This document shows positions 59,624 to 64,000 of a DNA stretch of 64,000 nt, piece by piece. Within the stretch, counting starts at the first letter, position 1. Each line of letters begins with the position of its first letter. The DNA is from Planctomycetota bacterium (GTDB taxonomy: Bacteria; Planctomycetota; UBA1135), in contig PAHY01000006.1 of assembly GCA_002705055.1 (NCBI GenBank), positions 1-64,000 on the forward strand, written 5' to 3'. The notes beneath the pieces were generated by a model. That model did not search any database and had not been told where the DNA came from. It was given only the letters and a program-made list of their open reading frames with translations. Made by a program: the position numbers and the translations under genes.

Positions 59624-60778
59624 ATGGATCCGAGGCTCGAGCCCATCCTGCATCGCACTCCTACCTGGCTGGAAACAGACGGCCCGGACGGGGATGTCGT
59701 GGTGTCGAGCCGAGTGCGTCAGGCCCGCAACCTAGCCCAGACGCCCTTCCCGCGGCTGATCGCGGGCGACGAGGCCCAGCAGCTCTGCGTCGAAGTCGAA
59801 GAGACGCTCGGGCCGCTGTTCCGTAACGGCTTGGTGCTCGATCCCGGCGAGCTGGACGAGGCCGAAGGGGAGTTTCTGATCGAACGGAGCCTCGCCACCC
59901 GCGATCTGGTCGACGCCTCGGTGCCGACCCGCGTGCTGTTTCTGGGCGACGGCACCCTGGCGCTGATGGTGAACGAGGAAGATCACTTCCGCGCGCAGGG
60001 CTTCGCCGCGGGCCTCGATCTGGCCCAGGCTTGTGAGTCCTGCAGTCGGCTCACCGCCGAGATCGCGCGCCGCTTCCGCCTAGCGCGCCATGATCGCTAT
60101 GGCTATCTCACCGCGTGCCCGACCAACGTCGGATCGGGGATGCGGGCCAGCCTCATGCTGCATCTGCCGGCGCTGGCCCGGGCGACGCAGCCGCTGCATC
60201 AGATGATTCAGGTCGCGCGACGCGCCAATCTCGCGGTGCGCGGGGTGCATGGCGAGGGCAGCCGGGCGCTCGGCAATCTCTATCAGATCTCCAACCAGAT
60301 CACGCTGGGCGTCTCATCCACCGAGCAGATCGCCACGATCGAGTCCTTCGGCCGCGAGCTGATCGGCTTTGAGCGCAGGGAGCGCGGCACGCTGATGCGC
60401 GATCCCGAGGCGCGGACGGCGCTGATCGCCGACGCCAAGGAAGCCTGGGAGAAGCTCAGCACCGCCGAGGCCATCAGCACCGCCGAGGCTCTGACGAAAC
60501 TGTCGGTCCTGCGACTGGCGCTGCTTGCGGGCGTGGGAGACGCGCTGGGGATTGATCCGCTGCCGACCGCGGCCCAGGTCCTCACGCTGTGCTATCAGCT
60601 TCAGCCGGGGCACTTGCAGGCGCGATTCGGCCAGAGCCTCGATCCGCTGCGCCGGGATCGCTCGCGGGCGCTGCTGGTGCGCCAGGGCTTGGGGCCGGCG
60701 GCGGAAGCGGGGCAGGGCTCACAGGACGAGACGGATAGCCCGGGCAGCGCCGACCCGGACGACGCGGAGGACGCGTGA
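59624..60778 (+). CDS. mcsB: Protein-arginine kinase McsB
   Basis: McsB phosphorylates arginine residues of proteins, marking them for ClpC/ClpP degradation in Firmicutes. The 384-residue protein has all the guanido-kinase hallmarks: VVVSSRVRQARNL, MVNEEDHFRAQGF, YGYLTACPTNVGSGMRAS, LMLHLPAL and GEGSRALGNLYQISNQIT. The C-terminal 35 residues are an acidic, low-complexity tail. Its usual partners McsA, CtsR and ClpC are not in the window. It starts from the overlapping promoter shared with the K+ channel and ends with GTGA overlap into moaA, an unexpected partner. Confidence 0.93.
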   Translation: MDPRLEPILHRTPTWLETDGPDGDVVVSSRVRQARNLAQTPFPRLIAGDEAQQLCVEVEETLGPLFRNGLVLDPGELDEAEGEFLIERSLATRDLVDASVPTRVLFLGDGTLALMVNEEDHFRAQGFAAGLDLAQACESCSRLTAEIARRFRLARHDRYGYLTACPTNVGSGMRASLMLHLPALARATQPLHQMIQVARRANLAVRGVHGEGSRALGNLYQISNQITLGVSSTEQIATIESFGRELIGFERRERGTLMRDPEARTALIADAKEAWEKLSTAEAISTAEALTKLSVLRLALLAGVGDALGIDPLPTAAQVLTLCYQLQPGHLQARFGQSLDPLRRDRSRALLVRQGLGPAAEAGQGSQDETDSPGSADPDDAEDA

Positions 60779-61809
60779 GCGACTCTCCGCTGCTCGACCG
60801 TCGCGGTCGTCCGCTGCGACAGCTGCGGCTGAGCGTGACGGACCGCTGCAATCTGCGCTGTCAGTACTGCATGCCCGAAGAGGACTACGCCTGGCTGCCG
60901 CGCCCGCAGATTCTCAGCCTCGAGGAGCTCGCCCGGCTCGCGGCCGTCTTCGTCTCCTGCGGAGTGCGCGGGGTCCGGCTGACTGGCGGCGAACCTCTGC
61001 TGCGCAAGAACCTCCCCGAGCTGGTCGCGCGCCTGGCCGAACTCCCCGAACTCGAGGACCTCGCGCTCACGACCAACGCGGTCCATCTGCCGGCCCATGC
61101 GCGCGCGCTGCGGGCGGCTGGTCTCAAGCGGCTGACCGTCTCGCTCGACACGCTCGATCCGCAGCGCTTCGCGCACCTCACCCGGCGCGACCGCTTTGAC
61201 GAGGTCCTGGCCGGCATCGACGCCGCCGCCGAGGCCGGCTTCCGCGGCACGAAGCTCAACGTCGTCGTGCAACGCGACTTCAACGTCGACGAGCTGCCCG
61301 CCCTGCTGCGCTTCGGTCGCGAGCGCGGAATCGAGGTGCGCTTTATCGAGTACATGGACGTCGGCGGAGCGACCGCCTGGACCCAGCAGATGGTCTACTC
61401 CCGCGCCGAGATCCTGGAGGATCTGCGCGAGGCCTGGGGCGAGATCACCGAGCTGCCGCGCCGAGATGCGGCGCCGGCCGATCGTTTTCAGCTGGAGGAT
61501 GGAACTGTGTTCGGGATCATCGCCTCGACGACGCAGCCCTTCTGCTCGAGCTGCGATCGCAGTCGAGTGACCGCCGACGGCACCTGGTTCCGCTGCCTCT
61601 ATGCGCGGCAGGGCACCTCGCTCCGTGAGCTTCTGCGCGATCAGGGCGAAGAGGCGGTGCGCGCCTGTATTGTCGAGACCTGGTCGGCGCGTCGGGATGC
61701 AGGAGCCGAAGAACGGTTCGCGCTGAAGGAGCGGCGCGGCCCGCTGCAGAATCCGGGCCGGCCGGCAGACGAAGATCCGCTTCTCGAGATGCGCACGCGC
61801 GGCGGCTGA
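60775..61809 (+). CDS. moaA: GTP 3',8-cyclase MoaA
   Basis: MoaA starts molybdenum cofactor synthesis by turning GTP into 3',8-cyclo-7,8-dihydro-GTP. The 344-residue radical-SAM enzyme has the N-terminal cluster motif C25-x3-C29-x2-C32 (RCNLRCQYC), RLTGGEPLLR for SAM binding, SLDTL, and a C-terminal second cluster C257-x2-C260-x13-C274 (FCSSCDRSR ... FRCLY). It ends with the functional GG tail (RTRGG). The GTG start overlaps the mcsB stop (GTGA). MoaC and other moa genes are not in the window. Length is normal. Confidence 0.95.
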   Translation: MSDSPLLDRRGRPLRQLRLSVTDRCNLRCQYCMPEEDYAWLPRPQILSLEELARLAAVFVSCGVRGVRLTGGEPLLRKNLPELVARLAELPELEDLALTTNAVHLPAHARALRAAGLKRLTVSLDTLDPQRFAHLTRRDRFDEVLAGIDAAAEAGFRGTKLNVVVQRDFNVDELPALLRFGRERGIEVRFIEYMDVGGATAWTQQMVYSRAEILEDLREAWGEITELPRRDAAPADRFQLEDGTVFGIIASTTQPFCSSCDRSRVTADGTWFRCLYARQGTSLRELLRDQGEEAVRACIVETWSARRDAGAEERFALKERRGPLQNPGRPADEDPLLEMRTRGG

Positions 61810-61867
61810 GGCGGGCGCGCTGAGCTTGCGGGGCGCGCTAGCGCACTAGCTCGCTGGGCGCGCGGGT
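61810..61867. repeat. Convergent gap with three GGGCGCGC copies and a small hairpin
   Basis: GGGCGCGC occurs at 61813-61820, 61831-61838 and 61856-61863, and GCTAG/CTAGC (61837-61850) can form a five-pair stem with a CGCA loop. It lies between the moaA stop and the stop of the opposite lipoprotein gene, so a terminator role is possible. No T-run is present. Confidence 0.35.
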
Positions 61868-62323
61868 CTAGAACATCTCAACCCGCGACCAAACATCCTG
61901 TTCGCCGCGGGTCAGAGCCCAGGCGATGCCGATCGGCTCGTGGTGTTCCCGGAAGCGAAACTCGATCCGATCCAGGCTGAGCTTCTGGCCGGCCACGCGG
62001 TGCGGCTTCGACTGAGCAAAGACCCGGTCCACCGTCTCCTGGAAGGCGCCATCCCCGTTCATGTCCTGGAAGATCCGTGCGCTGAAGCGGTAATCGGCGG
62101 GATCGAGGCCAGCGGCGAGATTCACCGAGCTGGAGTTGCTCTGGCCCACATCGCCGTAGCGGTAGTGCTCGCAGGAGATCTCTCCCAGGGGAATCTGCCG
62201 CCCTTTCGAGTCGTAGCCGTAAGCCGTATGCGTAAACGAGCCGCCGCCGTAGCTTCCGCCGGAATAACGCATTCCGCAGGCGGGGAGCGCCAGCAGCAGG
62301 GCAAGCAGGGAAAGCCGCAGCAT
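61868..62323 (-). CDS. Small lipoprotein of unknown function
   Basis: The 151-residue protein has a lipobox ending at C16 (LPAC) after a leucine-rich signal. A glycine/serine/tyrosine-rich linker (SGGSYGGGSF) follows, then a mostly beta-like part with acidic and aromatic residues (DMNGDGAFQETVD resembles a calcium-binding loop). I recognise no family. Its ATG is seven bases after a TATCAT box that mirrors the -10 of the divergent gene. Probably an envelope protein. Confidence 0.7.
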   Translation of the reverse strand: MLRLSLLALLLALPACGMRYSGGSYGGGSFTHTAYGYDSKGRQIPLGEISCEHYRYGDVGQSNSSSVNLAAGLDPADYRFSARIFQDMNGDGAFQETVDRVFAQSKPHRVAGQKLSLDRIEFRFREHHEPIGIAWALTRGEQDVWSRVEMF

Positions 62324-62329
62324 GGGGCC

Positions 62330-62336
62330 TATGATA
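62330..62336. promoter_or_regulatory. Mirror-image -10 boxes between lipoprotein and secreted-protein genes
   Basis: TATGATA reads TATGAT on plus (62330-62335) and TATCAT on minus (62336-62331). The start codons ATG 62341 and ATG 62323 are five and seven bases away, and the gap between the genes is 17 bases. Both messages should be leaderless. Confidence 0.65.
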
Positions 62337-62340
62337 GGGC

Positions 62341-63984
62341 ATGCGCATCCTCCCCGTCCTGATGCTTGCCGCCTGCTGGGCCCTGGGTTCGGCCGCCGCG
62401 CCCGCGCAGATCTTTGAAGTGGTGTTCCACGACGAGAAGACTGCCAAGAAATACAAGAAGGACATGGTCGAGATCGAGGGCCGCCTGCGTTACATCGGCG
62501 AGCTGCGCAGCGGGGTCGACTACAAGCCGGGCCAGGGCAGCAACTACGACCGGGCCGGCCGCAGCGAGTGGTTCCTGCCGAACCCCGACGACCCGACCAA
62601 GCTGCCGTACAAGGTCGATGACGACGGCCGGATCACCAAGGCGATCAAGAAGCAGGTCGGTGGGGTCCAGAACGCGCACATTGCGGCCATCACTATGTTC
62701 GCGCCCAACAGCAGCTGGCACGCGATCGGCCGCGAGTTCGAGCAGCGCATGGCGCGCATCGAAGAGCTGGAAGAGACGCGTGACCGCGAGGAAGAAGGGG
62801 GATCCGCGTGGCAGCTGAAGCATCGCGCGCTCCTTGAAGAGATCGAGCAGTCGCGGGTCTGGCTCGGCGGCTTTGGGTTTACCGGCGCCGCGGAGGATCT
62901 CGCGCGCGAGATGAAGAAGCAGACCAAGGTGGTCGGGCGCGAAGCCGCGGTAGAGCGCGAGCGCCGAGCGATGGAGGGCATCGGTGAGGTGCGCGTCGCC
63001 CAGGAGGTCAATGCCTCCGCCGAGCAGTGGGCGCCGGGCCACATCTTCAAGATCCAGGAGAGCCAGCATTGCCGGATCATCTACCACGCGGGGATTCCCG
63101 ACGGCGCCGTGGCCGGTTCACTGAGCATGGCCGAGAAGGCCATCCTGGGATTCCGCGCTCGGTTCGTGGAGCCCTACCTCGCGGAGGATTTCCCGGATCG
63201 CATCCCCGAAAAGGTCTTCATCGAGTGGTACTTCGGCCCAGACGATCTCACCGCGCACGAGAAGATGTACGAAGAGCATTTCGGCATGATCTGGGGGCCG
63301 AATAAGGCCGAGCGCCTCAAGATGGAGGGCTCGCGCAACATGCGCGGCGGCGAGAACCCAGACTGGCTCTACTACTGGCGCAACGTCGCGCAGGAGGATC
63401 CGGCCGGCAAGGTGGCTAACAACCTCGGCGTCACGCTGGCGACGGTGCACTACGGCACCAACTTCACCAAGGTCCCCATGGATTGGGTCGAAGAGGCCGT
63501 GGGCTACTGGGTCTCGCTCGAGTATCTGGGCCGCAACGTCGTCACCAACAAAGCCTTTGACTGGGGCAAGGACGATGAAGGGCGCACCGTGGGCCGCGGC
63601 GGTCGCAAGGACGAGGATGACAAGAAGACCGTCGGCGAGGGCTTCGTCCAGGCCGGCGAACGCACGCTCTATCTGCAGTCTGCGCTCGGTGAAGGCTCGC
63701 CGTTCTCCGCGCTGATGACCACGCGGCTCTTTGATATGCAGCGCGGCGACGTGGCGAAGTCCTGGGCGATGTTCGAGTATCTCGTTCGCACCGACCCGAA
63801 GCGCTCGCAGATCTTCCTCCGCGAGATGGCTAAGTTCGCCCGCGAGGGCGGCGACTTTCACGAGAAGCTGCGCAAGCGCGCGGAGTCCCTGTTCGAGGTG
63901 CGTGGCGAGGACGTGTTCCGCAAGCTCGACCGAGACTGGGAGGCTTGGGTGCGCTCCCAGCTCGGCCTGAGTCCCAAGGACTGA
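62341..63984 (+). CDS. Secreted protein with a degenerate gluzincin-like peptidase domain
   Basis: The 547-residue protein has a signal peptide ending near residue 22 (AAAPA then QIF). The first part is charged and alpha-helical with a coiled-coil-like stretch (RMARIEELEETRDREEE). From about residue 235 it resembles peptidase-MA/gluzincin-type proteins (DUF1570-like) common in planctomycetes: YFGPDDLTAHEKMYEEHFGM and, near 375, TVHYGTNFTKVPMDWVEEAVGYWVS. In active relatives this would be HExxH ... P-x-W-x-x-E-G; the Glu of HExxH is missing, so it is probably not a protease. Function unknown. Confidence 0.65.
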   Translation: MRILPVLMLAACWALGSAAAPAQIFEVVFHDEKTAKKYKKDMVEIEGRLRYIGELRSGVDYKPGQGSNYDRAGRSEWFLPNPDDPTKLPYKVDDDGRITKAIKKQVGGVQNAHIAAITMFAPNSSWHAIGREFEQRMARIEELEETRDREEEGGSAWQLKHRALLEEIEQSRVWLGGFGFTGAAEDLAREMKKQTKVVGREAAVERERRAMEGIGEVRVAQEVNASAEQWAPGHIFKIQESQHCRIIYHAGIPDGAVAGSLSMAEKAILGFRARFVEPYLAEDFPDRIPEKVFIEWYFGPDDLTAHEKMYEEHFGMIWGPNKAERLKMEGSRNMRGGENPDWLYYWRNVAQEDPAGKVANNLGVTLATVHYGTNFTKVPMDWVEEAVGYWVSLEYLGRNVVTNKAFDWGKDDEGRTVGRGGRKDEDDKKTVGEGFVQAGERTLYLQSALGEGSPFSALMTTRLFDMQRGDVAKSWAMFEYLVRTDPKRSQIFLREMAKFAREGGDFHEKLRKRAESLFEVRGEDVFRKLDRDWEAWVRSQLGLSPKD

Positions 63985-64000
63985 GTCTGACCCCCGTGAG

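Overview
The window is a gene-dense, GC-rich (roughly two-thirds G+C by eye) piece of chromosome from a Gram-negative-type bacterium. It encodes a TonB-dependent receptor, an outer-membrane porin-like barrel, many lipoproteins with lipoboxes and a multihaem cytochrome c. No gap between genes exceeds 170 bases, and most neighbours overlap by ATGA/GTGA. The mix (HEAT+VWA secreted protein, GldA/F/G-DUF4340 ABC set, stand-alone McsB arginine kinase, degenerate gluzincin-like secreted protein, sulfatase-like lipoprotein) suggests Planctomycetota or a neighbouring deep-branching lineage, but this is not resolved. I see no insertion sequence, prophage or CRISPR array.

Layout. 1-2002 (minus): sugar isomerase-like TIM barrel, AmgK-like kinase and truncated MurU-like nucleotidyltransferase (peptidoglycan sugar recycling). 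2024-5196: VWA/HEAT protein, tRNA-Pro(CGG), rho. 5183-9646: four-gene Gld-type ABC operon. 9693-13090: possible sigma-54 promoter, FecA-like TonB receptor and a coupled propeller-like lipoprotein. 13113-19017: AceE-like pyruvate dehydrogenase E1 divergent from guaB-guaA. 19093-24909: HPF-like protein, pcm, a membrane protein, comF, gluQ, a small lipoprotein, hisS, nadD. 24930-30220: parvulin, phosphoesterase, yidC, mnmE. 30304-36081: nrdR, an unusual ATP-cone/NrdD-like protein, smc. 36078-39626 (minus): OPT transporter, M28 peptidase, retropepsin-like protein. 39720-46833: glycosyltransferase, MBL hydrolase, then a zinc/manganese-type uptake locus (His-rich protein, porin, binding protein, ATPase, permease), ArsC-like and RDD proteins. 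46830-52360 (minus): Fe(III)-type ABC importer in one operon with a multihaem cytochrome and a lipoprotein. 52441-64000: sulfatase-like lipoprotein, aminotransferase, threonine aldolase, phosphohexomutase, arginase, K+ channel, mcsB, moaA, lipoprotein, secreted protein.

The most striking global feature is regulatory. At least sixteen genes that begin transcription units have a TAnnnT -10-like hexamer ending only 5-10 bases before the start codon, so their mRNAs should be leaderless or nearly so. Clear Shine-Dalgarno sequences occur where a start lies away from such a box (rho, arginase) but are otherwise scarce. At five divergent gene pairs the two -10 boxes overlap each other, either as mirror images (TATCCTA, TAGGATA, TATGATA) or by sharing a central TA, giving one compact bidirectional promoter. 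Twice the -10 box reuses the TAG stop codon of the upstream gene.

The best candidate for an undescribed system is nrdR overlapping a protein with two ATP-cone-like segments and an NrdD-like barrel that lacks the glycyl-radical end. Next come the TonB-receptor/propeller-lipoprotein pair and the iron importer/multihaem cytochrome operon.
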